Shown: positions 17,747 through 26,624 of the stretch, in pieces
Position numbering within the stretch: position 1 is the stretch's first letter
Layout of the letters: each line of letters starts with the position of its first letter
Assembly: GCF_014127285.1 (NCBI RefSeq)
Contig: NZ_CP059901.1
Coordinates: forward strand, 930,001 to 994,000
Reading direction: 5' to 3'
Source: Mumia sp. ZJ1417
GTDB lineage: Bacteria; Actinomycetota; Actinomycetes; Propionibacteriales; Nocardioidaceae
DNA: 64,000 bases
Translations under genes and position numbers: made by a program
The notes under the pieces: model-generated
Told to the model about the DNA's origin: nothing
The model's database searches: none
Seen by the model: only the letters and a program-made list of their open reading frames with translations

Positions 17747-18988
17747 ATGGCCACCATCGAGATGAAGAACATCGTCAAGCAGTACGGGGACAATGCTCCG
17801 GCCGTGCGCGACGTCAGCCTCGAGATCGCCGATGGCGAGTTCGTGATCCTCGTGGGTCCGTCCGGCTGCGGCAAGTCCACGCTGCTGCGGATGATCGTCG
17901 GGCTCGAGGAGATCACCTCCGGTGACATGCTCATCGACGGCAAGCGGGTCAACGACCTCCCGCCGCGCGATCGCAACCTCGCCATGGTGTTCCAGAACTA
18001 CGCGCTCTATCCGCACCTGAACGTCTACGAGAACATCGCCTTCCCGTTGCGCCTGCACAAGGGCAGCTCCAACGAGGAGATCGACAAGAAGGTGCGCGAT
18101 GCTGCAGAGACGCTGGAACTCACCGAGTTCCTCGAACGCAAGCCAGCGAACCTGTCCGGCGGCCAGCGTCAGCGCGTCGCGATGGGGCGAGCGATCGTCC
18201 GCGATGCCCAGGCGTTCCTCTTCGACGAGCCGCTGTCGAACCTCGACGCGAAGCTGCGCGGCCAGATGCGGACCGAGATCGCGCGGCTCCAGCGCAAGCT
18301 CGGCGTGACGACCGTCTACGTGACCCACGACCAGACCGAGGCGATGACGCTCGGCGACCGGGTCGCGCTGCTCAAAAAGGGCGTGCTGCAGCAGGTCGCG
18401 ACGCCGCGTGAGCTCTACGAGAACCCGGTCAACCTGTTCGTTGCCGGCTTCATCGGGTCGCCGCCGATGAACATGCTCCCCGCCAGGCCGAAGGGCGACC
18501 AGCTCGAGCTGCCGTTCGTGTCGTTCACGATGCCGCCCGAGATGGCGGAGGCGACGAAGGGTCGCGAGCTGCTCATCGGCGGGATCCGGCCTGAGCACTT
18601 CACCGACGCCTCCGCATCGCGTGCTCCCGAAGGCGGAGTGCGCTTCACCGCCGGCGTGGACGTCGTCGAGTGGCTGGGCAACGAGCAGTACGCCTACATC
18701 CCGTTCGAGGCACCGCCGGAGGTCCGCACGACGCTGGACGAGCTGGCGAAGGACCTCGACGGCGAGAAGATGCAGCAGCAGATCGTCGTGACGCTCGAGC
18801 CCACCACCCGGATTCGTGAGGGCGATGATGCCGAGCTCGTGATGGACGTGAGGAAGCTCCACCTCTTCGATCCCGAGACCGGCGAGAATCTCATGCTGCG
18901 GCCGCAGGGCGGTGGCGACGGCGATGCCGGGGCCGCACGTCCTGCCTCCGCGGCGGGCGGGCACGCGGCGCCGACCGACGAGGGGTAG
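17747..18988 (+). CDS. sugC: Sugar ABC transporter ATPase (SugC/MsmK/UgpC type)
   Basis: 413-residue ATPase with Walker A GPSGCGKST (about residues 37-45), Q-loop FQNYALYPH, signature LSGGQRQRVAMGRAI, Walker B FLFDEPLSNLD and switch His in THDQTEAMTLGD. Residues beyond 240 form the regulatory OB/TOBE-like domain of the MalK group (FIGSPPMNMLPARPKG; LLIGGIRPEHF), with an acidic and Ala/Gly-rich tail. It energises the SugAB channel. Other substrates than trehalose cannot be ruled out because MalK-type ATPases can serve several importers. Confidence 0.9.
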   Translation: MATIEMKNIVKQYGDNAPAVRDVSLEIADGEFVILVGPSGCGKSTLLRMIVGLEEITSGDMLIDGKRVNDLPPRDRNLAMVFQNYALYPHLNVYENIAFPLRLHKGSSNEEIDKKVRDAAETLELTEFLERKPANLSGGQRQRVAMGRAIVRDAQAFLFDEPLSNLDAKLRGQMRTEIARLQRKLGVTTVYVTHDQTEAMTLGDRVALLKKGVLQQVATPRELYENPVNLFVAGFIGSPPMNMLPARPKGDQLELPFVSFTMPPEMAEATKGRELLIGGIRPEHFTDASASRAPEGGVRFTAGVDVVEWLGNEQYAYIPFEAPPEVRTTLDELAKDLDGEKMQQQIVVTLEPTTRIREGDDAELVMDVRKLHLFDPETGENLMLRPQGGGDGDAGAARPASAAGGHAAPTDEG

Positions 18989-19150
18989 GCCGGGTCCACG
19001 CGCCCGCCCGTACGATTCTCAGGAAAGTCCGTTTGCGCAGGTCAGGGCCGCATCTGCGGGAGTTTAGGCGAGTTGTCCGGTTGATTACGGTTTGATCTCG
19101 TCGCACGCTGGGTAAATCCGCGTCCATTCCTTTCCCCCGGAGGACATAGC

Positions 19151-19861
19151 GTGTCATCCCCCTATACCCGTGCGCGCCGAAAAGCCGCACGGGCCCCGCT
19201 CGCGAGCCGTCTTCTGACTCGTGCGCGTACCCCGCGAGCCCGCATCGCGGTCACCCTGTCCGCGCTGGCGACGCTTGCGCTCGTCGGTGGTGCCGTCGCC
19301 GGAGCCACGGCGGCTCCACCCGAGGCCGAGGTGGCGTCTGTCCGCGGCCTCGAGGTGCTGAAGGGCGAGTCGTCCGGCGAGACCGGTGACCGCGCCGAGC
19401 CCCAGACCTCGCGCTCCGGCGAGCGGCCCGCGCCTACGCCGTCCGCCGCGGACGTCAAGAAGCAGAAGGCCGCAGAGCTCAAGAAGCAGAAGGCCGCGAA
19501 GGCCGCCAAGGCGGCACAGAAGCGCAAGGCCGAGAAGGCCAGGATCGCCAAGATGCAGGCCAAGAATCCCCGCAAGATCGCCAGGTCGATGCTCGCCGAC
19601 TTCGGGTTCGGCCAGCGCCAGTTCTCGTGCCTCAACAGCCTGTGGGTCGGCGAGAGCAACTGGCGCTGGAACGCCGACAACCCGACGTCCAGCGCGTACG
19701 GCATCCCGCAGTCGCTGCCCGGGTCCAAGATGGCCTCGGCCGGCAAGGACTGGAAGGCCAACCCGGCCACGCAGATCGAGTGGGGCCTGGGCTACATCAA
19801 GGACGCGTACGGCACGCCGTGCTCGGCGCTGTCGTTCAAGCAAGGCAACGGCTGGTACTGA
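19151..19861 (+). CDS. Secreted lytic-transglycosylase-like protein
   Basis: 236 residues. A long basic head and a hydrophobic core (ITLSALATLALVGGAVAGATAAPP around residues 35-57) form a signal peptide. A Lys/Ala-rich coiled-coil-like linker (KKQKAAELKKQKAAKAAKAA) follows, then a C-terminal SLT-like domain (about 140-236): FSCLNSLWVGESNWRWNADN has the catalytic Glu in GESNW, and SAYGIPQSLPGSKM and WGLGYIKDAYGTPCSA match small actinobacterial transglycosylases. It would cleave peptidoglycan outside the membrane. GTG at 19151 follows a strong ggagga site. The 162 bases upstream hold no gene; I looked for a c-di-AMP riboswitch and did not find its core motifs. Confidence 0.82.
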   Translation: MSSPYTRARRKAARAPLASRLLTRARTPRARIAVTLSALATLALVGGAVAGATAAPPEAEVASVRGLEVLKGESSGETGDRAEPQTSRSGERPAPTPSAADVKKQKAAELKKQKAAKAAKAAQKRKAEKARIAKMQAKNPRKIARSMLADFGFGQRQFSCLNSLWVGESNWRWNADNPTSSAYGIPQSLPGSKMASAGKDWKANPATQIEWGLGYIKDAYGTPCSALSFKQGNGWY

Positions 19862-19865
19862 CCAA

Positions 19866-19907
19866 CCCGGGTCAGTATCTGGCGCCCCCGGGTCAGTGTT
19901 TCCGGTG
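19866..19907. repeat. Two 21-bp spaced copies of CCCGGGTCAGT
   Basis: CCCGGGTCAGT occurs at 19866 and at 19887, a 21-bp period, in the 60-bp gap between the transglycosylase and esterase genes. The unit resembles the 21-bp tandem at 22259-22331 (same CCCGGGTC core and period). Confidence 0.6.
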
Positions 19908-19939
19908 ACACTCTCGCCGCGGTGGACCACGATGTCGGT

Positions 19940-20842
19940 ATGTCCCTCCCGACTGCCGGTCCGCCGGCGCATCCGATCACGCGCCGCAGACTCCTCGTCG
20001 GGCTCGGCGCCACGGTGGCGGTGACGGCGACCGGCGCGGGCGCGTTCGCGGTCGGCCGCGACGTCCTCGACGGGCCGGACGGCAAGGTACCCCGCGTCGA
20101 GGGCGGTGAGGTCATCGGAGGGTCGTTCGCTTCGAAGGCACGCCGTGGACGGTCGTGCGGATGGGCGATCGCGTGGCCACCGGGGCACCGCGAGAACCTT
20201 CCTGTCACCGTCGTCCTCCACGGCCGCGGCAACGATCATGCCTCGGCCTTCAGCAGCCGCTACCTCGGCCTGGACCGCTTCCTCGTCGCGGCGGTACGCG
20301 GCGGCGCGGCGCCGTTCGCCCTCGCGAGCGTCGACGGAGGCGAGTCGTACTGGCATCGCCGAGCCGACGGCGACGACGCCGCCGCGATGGTCATCGACGA
20401 GCTGCTGCCGCTCCTGGAGCGCCGCGGGCTGCGTACTGAGCGGATCGGGCTCGCCGGTTGGTCGATGGGCGGCTTCGGCGCGCTGCACCTCGCACGGACG
20501 CTCGGGCGCGGCCGCGTCGCCGGGGTCGCTGTGATGAGCCCGGCACTGTGGCGCTCGTACGACGACACCACGCCGGGTGCGTATGACGACGCGGCGGACT
20601 TCGCGCGCGTGAGCGTCATGAAGCGCCAACGCAGCCTCGCGGGAACCCGTCTGCGTGTTGACTGCGGGCGAGGCGACCCGTTCTACGACGCGACGCGAGA
20701 CTTCGTCGAGGGCTTCGACACACGACCTGCGGGCGACTTCGAACGTGGCGGTCACGACGTCGGCTACTGGCGGAGGATGGCCCCGACCCAGCTGAGGTTC
20801 CTGGCGGCGGCTCATGCCGCGGCGGATAACGTGACGGCATGA
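19940..20842 (+). CDS. Exported alpha/beta-hydrolase, esterase-D-like
   Basis: About 300 residues. The start region PITRRRLLVGLGATVAVTATGAGAF carries a twin-arginine-like RRR followed by a hydrophobic core, suggesting Tat export. The catalytic serine lies in GLAGWSMGGFGAL (GxSxG), the acid probably in RVDCGRGDPFYD, and the His in GGHDVGYW. PVTVVLHGRGNDHAS provides the oxyanion region. This is the putative-esterase (antigen-85/EsD-like) fold. GTG at 19922 is an alternative start six codons upstream. Its stop overlaps the next gene (ATGA), so both are probably co-translated. The substrate is unknown. Confidence 0.82.
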   Translation: MSLPTAGPPAHPITRRRLLVGLGATVAVTATGAGAFAVGRDVLDGPDGKVPRVEGGEVIGGSFASKARRGRSCGWAIAWPPGHRENLPVTVVLHGRGNDHASAFSSRYLGLDRFLVAAVRGGAAPFALASVDGGESYWHRRADGDDAAAMVIDELLPLLERRGLRTERIGLAGWSMGGFGALHLARTLGRGRVAGVAVMSPALWRSYDDTTPGAYDDAADFARVSVMKRQRSLAGTRLRVDCGRGDPFYDATRDFVEGFDTRPAGDFERGGHDVGYWRRMAPTQLRFLAAAHAAADNVTA

Positions 20843-22254
20843 GCGACCCGAGGACTGACGACGACCCCGGCGTGCGCAGGCGTGCCGGGATCTTCGGCAT
20901 GGTCGGGCCCGCAGTGCTCGCCGTGCTGTGCGGCGGGGCGTACGCGACGTTGTCGCTGCTGCGCTTCGGCCGGTACGAGACGCCGTCATGGGACAACGCG
21001 ATCTTCGAGCAGGCGATCGCCGCGTACTCGCGCCTCGAGGCGCCGATCGTCGACATCAAGGGCCCCGGCTACCACATCCTGGGCGACCACTTCTCGCCGA
21101 TCACCGCGCTCGTGGCGCCGTTCTACCGGATGTTCCCCGACGGACGGACGCTGCTCGTCGCCCAGGCGGTGCTCGTCGCGCTGTCGGTCTGGGTGATCGC
21201 GCGCGGCGCCGTACGGCTGCTCGGCACGGCAGGTGGTCTCGCCGTCGGGCTCGCGTACGGGCTGTCGTTCGGCATCGCCTCGGCGGTGTGGGTCGACTTC
21301 CATGAGGTCGCGTTCGCCGCGCTGTTCCTCGCGCTCGCCGGCATCGCGTACGTCGAACGGCGCTGGCGAGCCGCGGCGCTGTGGTCCCTGCCGCTCTTGC
21401 TCGTCAAGGAGGACCTCGGCCTCACCGTGCTAGCGGTCGGCGTCGCCCTCGCGCTGTCGGGCGCCCGCAGGATCGGCCTGGCGACCGCCCTGGCCGGGCT
21501 CGGCGGCTTCCTGCTCACCCTGTTCGTGATCATCCCGGCGTTGAACCCCGGAGGCGGGTACGACTACGTCAGCGTCATCGGCGCGGGCGAGGAGGCTGGG
21601 CCAGGTCCGTGGGAGACGTTCTGGACGGGGTGGGACGCCAAGCTGCCCACGCTGATCGCGACCTTCGGGGTCACCGGCTTCCTCGCGCTGCGCTCGCCGT
21701 GGGTGCTCGTCGCGGGACCGACCCTGCTGTGGCGCTTCGTCGGCGACAATCCCTACTACTGGGGCACCGACTGGCACTACGGCCTGGTGCTCATGCCGAT
21801 CGTCTTCGCGGCGATGCTCGACGCGATCGTGCGGCTGCGCGAGGGCGGTGCGCCGGCTTGGATGCGCCGCTACGCCACGCACGTCCCGGCAGTGGCCGCT
21901 GCCGTCGCGCTCGCGCTGGTCTCGCAGTTCCCGCTGGCCAAGCTCGCCGACGCGGCGACGTACGAGGCCAGCCCGCGTGCCGCCGCCGCGCGGGAGGTGC
22001 TCGACCTGGTCCCCGAGGGGGCGAGCGTCGAGACGGACATCGGACTCATCACCCACCTGTCGACGGGGCGGACGGTCTACTGGACCGGCACGGTCGGAGA
22101 CACGGTGCCTGACTGGGTGGTGATCGACGCCTATGCCGGGTGGGGCCAGGCCGCGCCCGACGCCGTCGCGTACGCCGAGGTCCAGCACCCCGGGACGGAG
22201 TGGGAGCTCGCCCTCGACCGCGACGGCTACCAGGTCGCGCGCCGCATCTCCTGA
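20839..22254 (+). CDS. DUF2079 polytopic membrane protein
   Basis: 471 residues with about ten hydrophobic helices and the DUF2079 marks: RYETPSWDNAIFEQAIAAYS near the N-terminus (the WDxxxFxQ motif with an acidic residue resembling glycosyltransferase-C membrane enzymes), GDHFSPITALVAPFY, and YYWGTDWHYGLVLMPIVFAAM. It may be a lipid-linked sugar transferase, judged only by fold resemblance. The ATGA overlap ties it to the esterase gene. A 21-bp tandem repeat follows the stop immediately. Confidence 0.85.
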   Translation: MSDPRTDDDPGVRRRAGIFGMVGPAVLAVLCGGAYATLSLLRFGRYETPSWDNAIFEQAIAAYSRLEAPIVDIKGPGYHILGDHFSPITALVAPFYRMFPDGRTLLVAQAVLVALSVWVIARGAVRLLGTAGGLAVGLAYGLSFGIASAVWVDFHEVAFAALFLALAGIAYVERRWRAAALWSLPLLLVKEDLGLTVLAVGVALALSGARRIGLATALAGLGGFLLTLFVIIPALNPGGGYDYVSVIGAGEEAGPGPWETFWTGWDAKLPTLIATFGVTGFLALRSPWVLVAGPTLLWRFVGDNPYYWGTDWHYGLVLMPIVFAAMLDAIVRLREGGAPAWMRRYATHVPAVAAAVALALVSQFPLAKLADAATYEASPRAAAAREVLDLVPEGASVETDIGLITHLSTGRTVYWTGTVGDTVPDWVVIDAYAGWGQAAPDAVAYAEVQHPGTEWELALDRDGYQVARRIS

Positions 22255-22258
22255 CGCT

Positions 22259-22331
22259 CCCGGGTCGGGTTCTGCGCCTCCCGGGTCGGGTTCTGCGCCT
22301 CCCGGGTCGGGTTCTGCGCCTCCCGGGTCGG
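22259..22331. repeat. 21-bp tandem repeat, 3.5 copies, CCCGGGTCGGG core
   Basis: Three identical 21-bp units start at 22259, 22280 and 22301, each beginning CCCGGGTCGGGTTCTGCGCC and ending with a T, followed by a partial unit (CCCGGGTCGG) at 22322-22331. The array starts 4 nt after the DUF2079 stop. It is non-coding and may form stem structures through the CCCGGG cores. Confidence 0.85.
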
Positions 22332-22353
22332 CGCGCACGCCAGACTGTGCGGC

Positions 22354-22734
22354 ATGCCCCGACCTCTCGTCCTCCTGCTCGGCGCTGCCCTCGGCACGTT
22401 CGCGACCCTGGCCGCCCTCCTGGTCGTACGGACGGTGATCGGGAGCACCAACCTCGGCGTCGACGAGCGGACCCTCGCCTGCGGGACCGAGTCGGGCCCG
22501 GCGCAGGTCTGTGTCGTACGGCGGGAGCGCACGGAGCTGCTGGTGGTCCCAGGCCTGCGGGAGATCACCGTCCGGCGTACGGGGATCCCTCGGATGCTCG
22601 TCGCTGATGACCCGTTCGGCTCCTCCGCGGACGATGCGCTGCACGTCGACCTCGCCGGCGGCGTCACGGTCCGCGGCCCCGCGTACGCCCTGCGCTGGGA
22701 AGCCGCCGAGGTCGACTCGCTCCTCACGGACTGA
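22354..22734 (+). CDS. Small protein with N-terminal membrane helix
   Basis: 126 residues: an N-terminal hydrophobic helix (about residues 4-25, LVLLLGAALGTFATLAALLVV) followed by a soluble beta-rich part (ERTLACGTESGPAQVCVVRRERTELLVVPG) with two cysteines. I do not recognise the family. No good ribosome site is visible before the ATG. It lies between the repeat array and the fumC 3' end, with codon use like its neighbours. Confidence 0.55.
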   Translation: MPRPLVLLLGAALGTFATLAALLVVRTVIGSTNLGVDERTLACGTESGPAQVCVVRRERTELLVVPGLREITVRRTGIPRMLVADDPFGSSADDALHVDLAGGVTVRGPAYALRWEAAEVDSLLTD

Positions 22735-22753
22735 GGCCTCGGTACGAGTCAGA

Positions 22754-24148
22754 TCATGGGTGCGTCATCGACAAGACGTCGAGCGCCGCGTCGAGCTCCT
22801 CGAGGGTGACCTTGCCGTCGTCCACGAAGCCCATGTCGAGCACCGTCTGGCGGATCGTCTTCTTCTCCTTGAGCGCCGTCTTGGCGACCTTGGCGGCGTT
22901 CTCGTAGCCGACGTACTTGTTGAGCGGCGTCACGATCGACGGCGACGACTCGGCGAGCTCGGCGCAGCGCTCCTCGTTGGCGACCGTGTCGGCGATGCAC
23001 TTGTCGGCGAGGACGCGCGAGGAGTTGGCGAGCAGGCGGATCGACTCGAGCAGCGCCCGCGCCATCACCGGCATCTGCACATTGAGCTCGAAGGCACCCG
23101 ACTGACCGGCGAACGTGATCGTGGTGTCGTTGCCGATCACCTGTGAGCACACCATGAGCACGGCCTCGGGGACGACCGGGTTGACCTTGCCCGGCATGAT
23201 GCTCGAGCCCGGCTGCAGGTCCGGGAGCTGCAGCTCCCCGAGGCCCGTGCGCGGGCCGGAGCCCATCCACCGCAGGTCGTTGTTGATCTTGATGAGGCTG
23301 ACCGCGATCGTACGGAGCTGGCCGGAGAGCTCGACGAGACCGTCGCGCGCGCCCTGCGCCTCGAAGTGATCGACCGCCTCCGTCAGCGGCAGACCGGTCT
23401 CCTCGCCGAGGATCGCGATGACGCGCTGCGGGAAGCCGGCCGGCGTGTTGATGCCGGTGCCGACCGCCGTACCACCGAGCGGGACCTCCGCGACGCGGGG
23501 GAGCGCCGACCGGACGCGCTCGATGCCGCGACGGATCTGCGCCGCGTACCCGGCGAACTCCTGGCCGAGGGTCACCGGCGTCGCGTCCATGAGGTGCGTG
23601 CGGCCGGACTTCACGATCGCGGCCCACTCCGAGGCCTTCGCCTCGAACGCGGCCGCGAGGTGGTCGAGGCCCGGGATCAGGTCGTTCGTCGCGGCCTCGG
23701 TGGCGGCGACGTGGATCGACGTCGGGAAGGTGTCGTTGGACGACTGCGACGCGTTGACGTGGTCGTTCGGGTGGACGTCGCGACCCAGGCTGCGGGTCGC
23801 GAGCGTCGAGATGACCTCGTTCATGTTCATGTTGCTCGACGTGCCGGACCCGGTCTGGAAGACGTCGATCGGGAACTGGTCATCGTGCTTGCCGTCGGCC
23901 ACCTCCTGCGCGGCGGCGATGATGGCGTCGGCGACGTCCTGGTCGATGACGCCGAGCTCGGCGTTCGCCTTGGCGCAGGCCAGCTTCACCAGCGCGATCG
24001 CGCGGATGTGCTGCGGCTCCAGAGTGCTGCCGGAGATCGGGAAGTTCTCGACGGCGCGCTGCGTCTGGGCCTTGTAGAGCGCGTTGGCGGGCACCTTGAC
24101 CTCGCCCATGGTGTCGCGCTCGATGCGGTACTCGGTCTCAGTGCTCAT
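22754..24148 (-). CDS. fumC: Class II fumarate hydratase
   Basis: 464-residue iron-independent fumarase converting fumarate and malate in the TCA cycle, a tetramer. The superfamily signature [11 protein letters not shown] (about residue 316) holds the catalytic Ser loop; [14 protein letters not shown] and [18 protein letters not shown] are the fumarate-specific substrate motifs, and [17 protein letters not shown] closes the C-terminal domain. Length and order match FumC throughout. It is the last gene of a minus-strand cluster starting at glpX, 28 nt after the spermidine-synthase-like gene. Close glpX-fum linkage is also seen in mycobacteria. Confidence 0.96.
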   Translation of the reverse strand: MSTETEYRIERDTMGEVKVPANALYKAQTQRAVENFPISGSTLEPQHIRAIALVKLACAKANAELGVIDQDVADAIIAAAQEVADGKHDDQFPIDVFQTGSGTSSNMNMNEVISTLATRSLGRDVHPNDHVNASQSSNDTFPTSIHVAATEAATNDLIPGLDHLAAAFEAKASEWAAIVKSGRTHLMDATPVTLGQEFAGYAAQIRRGIERVRSALPRVAEVPLGGTAVGTGINTPAGFPQRVIAILGEETGLPLTEAVDHFEAQGARDGLVELSGQLRTIAVSLIKINNDLRWMGSGPRTGLGELQLPDLQPGSSIMPGKVNPVVPEAVLMVCSQVIGNDTTITFAGQSGAFELNVQMPVMARALLESIRLLANSSRVLADKCIADTVANEERCAELAESSPSIVTPLNKYVGYENAAKVAKTALKEKKTIRQTVLDMGFVDDGKVTLEELDAALDVLSMTHP

Positions 24149-24176
24149 GGGCCGAGATTATCCGTACGGCATGGGC

Positions 24177-24815
24177 TCAACGGCGGGGGACCCGCCCCCG
24201 CAGCAGCCAGTACGCCTCTTCGCGTCCCTGCAGCCGTACGGGGACCCGCTCGGCATACACGTGGGCGAAGGAGGCGGTCAGCGCCTCGCGCACCGGAGCG
24301 GAGTCGTCCATCGACCAGATGCATAGCTCGCCGCGCTCGCGCAGGCGCGCCGCGCAGGTCGCCACGAACGGCGCCTCGTACACGGCGGCGTTGGTGTCGT
24401 GAACGAGGAAGTTGGGCCCGTTGTCGACGTCGAGCAGGATCACGTCCACGCTCCGCTCGGGCAACGCGGCCACCACGGCCTGGACGTCGTCGACGCGCAG
24501 GGCGACCCGGCGGTCCTCGAGCAGGTCGGCGCCCGGCAGCGTGCCCTCGCGCATGAACGCGGGGATCGCGGACTCCAGCTCGGCGACGGTGACCTGCTTG
24601 ACGCGGCGGTCGGTGAGGATCTCGCGGAGCGTGAAGCCCATGCCGAGCCCGCCCACGACGACGTGCCTGGGGTCGGCGCACCCGGCGAGCGCGGCGCGGG
24701 CCAGGAGGCGCTCCGAGGTGGTCTCGACGTCGTCCATGACGAACACGCCGTTGACCCGCAGCTCGAGCGCGCCGTCCTCGCGTCGCCGGACGACCGCGTC
24801 ACCGCGTGTGTGCAT
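24177..24815 (-). CDS. Spermidine-synthase-like methyltransferase-fold protein
   Basis: 212 residues with a Rossmann core: HVVVGGLGMGFTLREIL (about residues 51-67) is the glycine-rich loop, VTVAELESAIPAFMREG supplies the acidic ribose-binding residue, and DVILLDVDNGPNFLV matches the fourth motif of spermidine synthases. It is shorter than true SpeE (about 280), with a reduced N-terminal beta domain, and lacks a clear catalytic Asp pair, so polyamine synthesis is not certain. The 17-nt overlap with the upstream alpha/beta hydrolase gene indicates an operon. Confidence 0.75.
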   Translation of the reverse strand: MHTRGDAVVRRREDGALELRVNGVFVMDDVETTSERLLARAALAGCADPRHVVVGGLGMGFTLREILTDRRVKQVTVAELESAIPAFMREGTLPGADLLEDRRVALRVDDVQAVVAALPERSVDVILLDVDNGPNFLVHDTNAAVYEAPFVATCAARLRERGELCIWSMDDSAPVREALTASFAHVYAERVPVRLQGREEAYWLLRGRVPRR

Positions 24816-25698
24816 GGGACCTCCGTGCGTTGCGGGCGATGGCGGTGGCGAAGAGACCTTCGAGCGCCACCGGGATCTCGTGCCCCATCCCGGGGACCAT
24901 CAGGAGCATCGCACCCGGTACGGCGGCCGCGGTCGCGCGGCCCCCTGACGGGTCGACCATCCGGTCGGCGCCCCCGTGGATCACGAGCGTCGGCACACGG
25001 ACGTCGCCGAGGGCGTGGGTGCGGTCGGGCTGGGTCAACACCGCGAGCATGTGCCGCATCGTGCCCTGGATCGACCAGCCGCGTCCGTACGTCTCATGGG
25101 CGCGCTCCTCGACCGCAGCGGGCGGCAGGCCGTAGAGGCGGCTCGAGATCGCCCGCGCGCTGCGCATCGACTGGCGGACGTAGCCGTCCTCGCCCACGCC
25201 GCCGGTCGCGAGCAGCATGCCGGCGAGTCGGGGGTGCTGCCACCCGACCGTGCGGCGGCCCGTCGTCGACATGATCGACGTCAGGGAGAGGACGCGGTCC
25301 GGGTGCTCGATCGCCATCGTCTGCGCGACCATCCCACCCATCGACTGACCGACGACGTGCGCGGCGTCGATGCCGAGCGCGTCCAGCAGCCCCACGGCGT
25401 CGTCCGCGAGGTCGGACAACGTGTACGGCACGTGGCGGCGCGACCCCGCAGCCGTGGCCGCGACCTGCCGGCGGGTCACCGGTCGGTCGTCGAGACGCGT
25501 CGAGCGCCCGGTGTCACGGTTGTCGTACCGGATCACGTGGAATCCCCGGGCCGCCAACTCCTCGCAGAACTCGGTCCGCCACCAGTTCATCGGGCATCCC
25601 AGTCCCATGATCAGGAGCAGGGCGGGATCGTGAGCGTCACCGAAGGTCTCGTACGCGAGGGTGATCCCGCTGTCGAGGGTGGCGAGGCGTTCGGTCAC
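24799..25698 (-). CDS. Alpha/beta-fold hydrolase
   Basis: 299 residues with a complete catalytic set: nucleophile Ser in VVGQSMGGMVAQTMA (about 128), acid in PTLVIHGGADRMVDP and His in VPGMGHEIPV. The N-terminal LLLIMGLGCPMNWWRTEF and RYDNRDTGRSTR motifs place it with the aclacinomycin-methylesterase-like/epoxide-hydrolase-like group of actinobacteria. I chose GTG at 25698 (VTERLATLDSGITLAYETFG); the longer upstream frame lies inside the kinase gene and is a shadow. It overlaps that kinase by 4 nt and the next gene by 17 nt. Confidence 0.87.
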   Translation of the reverse strand: MTERLATLDSGITLAYETFGDAHDPALLLIMGLGCPMNWWRTEFCEELAARGFHVIRYDNRDTGRSTRLDDRPVTRRQVAATAAGSRRHVPYTLSDLADDAVGLLDALGIDAAHVVGQSMGGMVAQTMAIEHPDRVLSLTSIMSTTGRRTVGWQHPRLAGMLLATGGVGEDGYVRQSMRSARAISSRLYGLPPAAVEERAHETYGRGWSIQGTMRHMLAVLTQPDRTHALGDVRVPTLVIHGGADRMVDPSGGRATAAAVPGAMLLMVPGMGHEIPVALEGLFATAIARNARRSHAHTR

Positions 25699-26618
25699 GC
25701 CTCCATCGTAGGCAGCAGCTCCCGCCGCCACGGGGGATCGGCGCCCGGCCGCGAGCAGGTGATCGCTGCCGCGCGGGCCGCGAGCGTCCCGAGCCACGTG
25801 AGGGCGTCGGCGTCGTACGAGGGCCGTCCGAGCCACTCGCGGACGGCGAGGCCCGCGAGCAGCGCCGCCATGAAGGAGTCGCCGGCGCCGATCGTGTCGG
25901 CGACCGTGACCGGCGGTGCGGCGAGCTCCACGCAGACGTCGCCGCTGGTCAACCGAGCCCCGGCACCGCCACGGGTGAGCACCACGAGCCGTGGCCCGGA
26001 AGCCGCGATCTCGTCGGCGTAGACGGACGGCTCGAGGTCCGGACGCAGCGTGCGCGCATCCTCGTCGCTCAGCTTCACGAACGACGCGCGGGCGACGATC
26101 CGGTCGACCCGGCGCCGTACGTCGGTGAGGTCCGGGGTGATCGCGGGGCGGACGTTCGGGTCGTACGAGACCGCGACGCCTGCCGCGTACGCCTCGTCGA
26201 CGAGACGACCGACCGCGTCGGCACCCGGCAGCAGCGTCGCGCCGATCGAGCCCACGTGGACGAGGTCGAAGTCGCTCGCGCTCGGCATCTCGGTCGGGTC
26301 CCACGCGAGGTCGAACCGGTACGAGGCCACACCGTCGGCGTCGAGCCGCGCCTGAGCCAGAGACGTGTCTCCGTGGTGAGGCGGGAGCGAGCGGAGGTCG
26401 ACGTCAGAGGCGTCGACGTGGTCGCGGATCAGCTCGCCGTACTCGTCGTCGTCGCCGACCTGCGCCGCGAGCGTCGTGAGCACGTCGAGCCGGGCCAGCC
26501 CCACCGCGACGTTGAGCGGCGAACCGCCCGGACGTGCCTCGACGAGGCCCGTCGGGCTCTCGGTGAGGTCGACCAGCGCCTCGCCGACGACCAGCGTCCG
26601 GGCTGTGGGCACGGGCAT
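25695..26618 (-). CDS. PfkB-family carbohydrate kinase (fructokinase-like)
   Basis: 307 residues of the ribokinase/PfkB fold. The N-terminal signature is RPGGSPLNVAVGLARLD, and the ATP/anion-hole signature with catalytic Asp is TIGAGDSFMAALLAG (about residues 238-252). ALVDLTESPTGLVEARPGG at the start is typical of actinobacterial fructokinase-like members. It would phosphorylate a monosaccharide in the cytosol; fructose is the best guess, given the adjacent fructose-bisphosphatase gene glpX 6 nt upstream. Confidence 0.85.
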   Translation of the reverse strand: MPVPTARTLVVGEALVDLTESPTGLVEARPGGSPLNVAVGLARLDVLTTLAAQVGDDDEYGELIRDHVDASDVDLRSLPPHHGDTSLAQARLDADGVASYRFDLAWDPTEMPSASDFDLVHVGSIGATLLPGADAVGRLVDEAYAAGVAVSYDPNVRPAITPDLTDVRRRVDRIVARASFVKLSDEDARTLRPDLEPSVYADEIAASGPRLVVLTRGGAGARLTSGDVCVELAAPPVTVADTIGAGDSFMAALLAGLAVREWLGRPSYDADALTWLGTLAARAAAITCSRPGADPPWRRELLPTMEA

Positions 26619-26624
26619 CGCGTG

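Noticed and set aside
18989-19150. c-di-AMP (ydaO-type) riboswitch before the transglycosylase gene
   Set aside because: Such leaders often precede cell-wall hydrolases, but I could not find the conserved GGGGAACC or GACAGCTAACC-like core; a plain promoter region is more likely.
19154-20989. 611-codon minus-strand frame over the transglycosylase and esterase genes
   Set aside because: Covers two real plus-strand genes; Arg-rich and motif-free.
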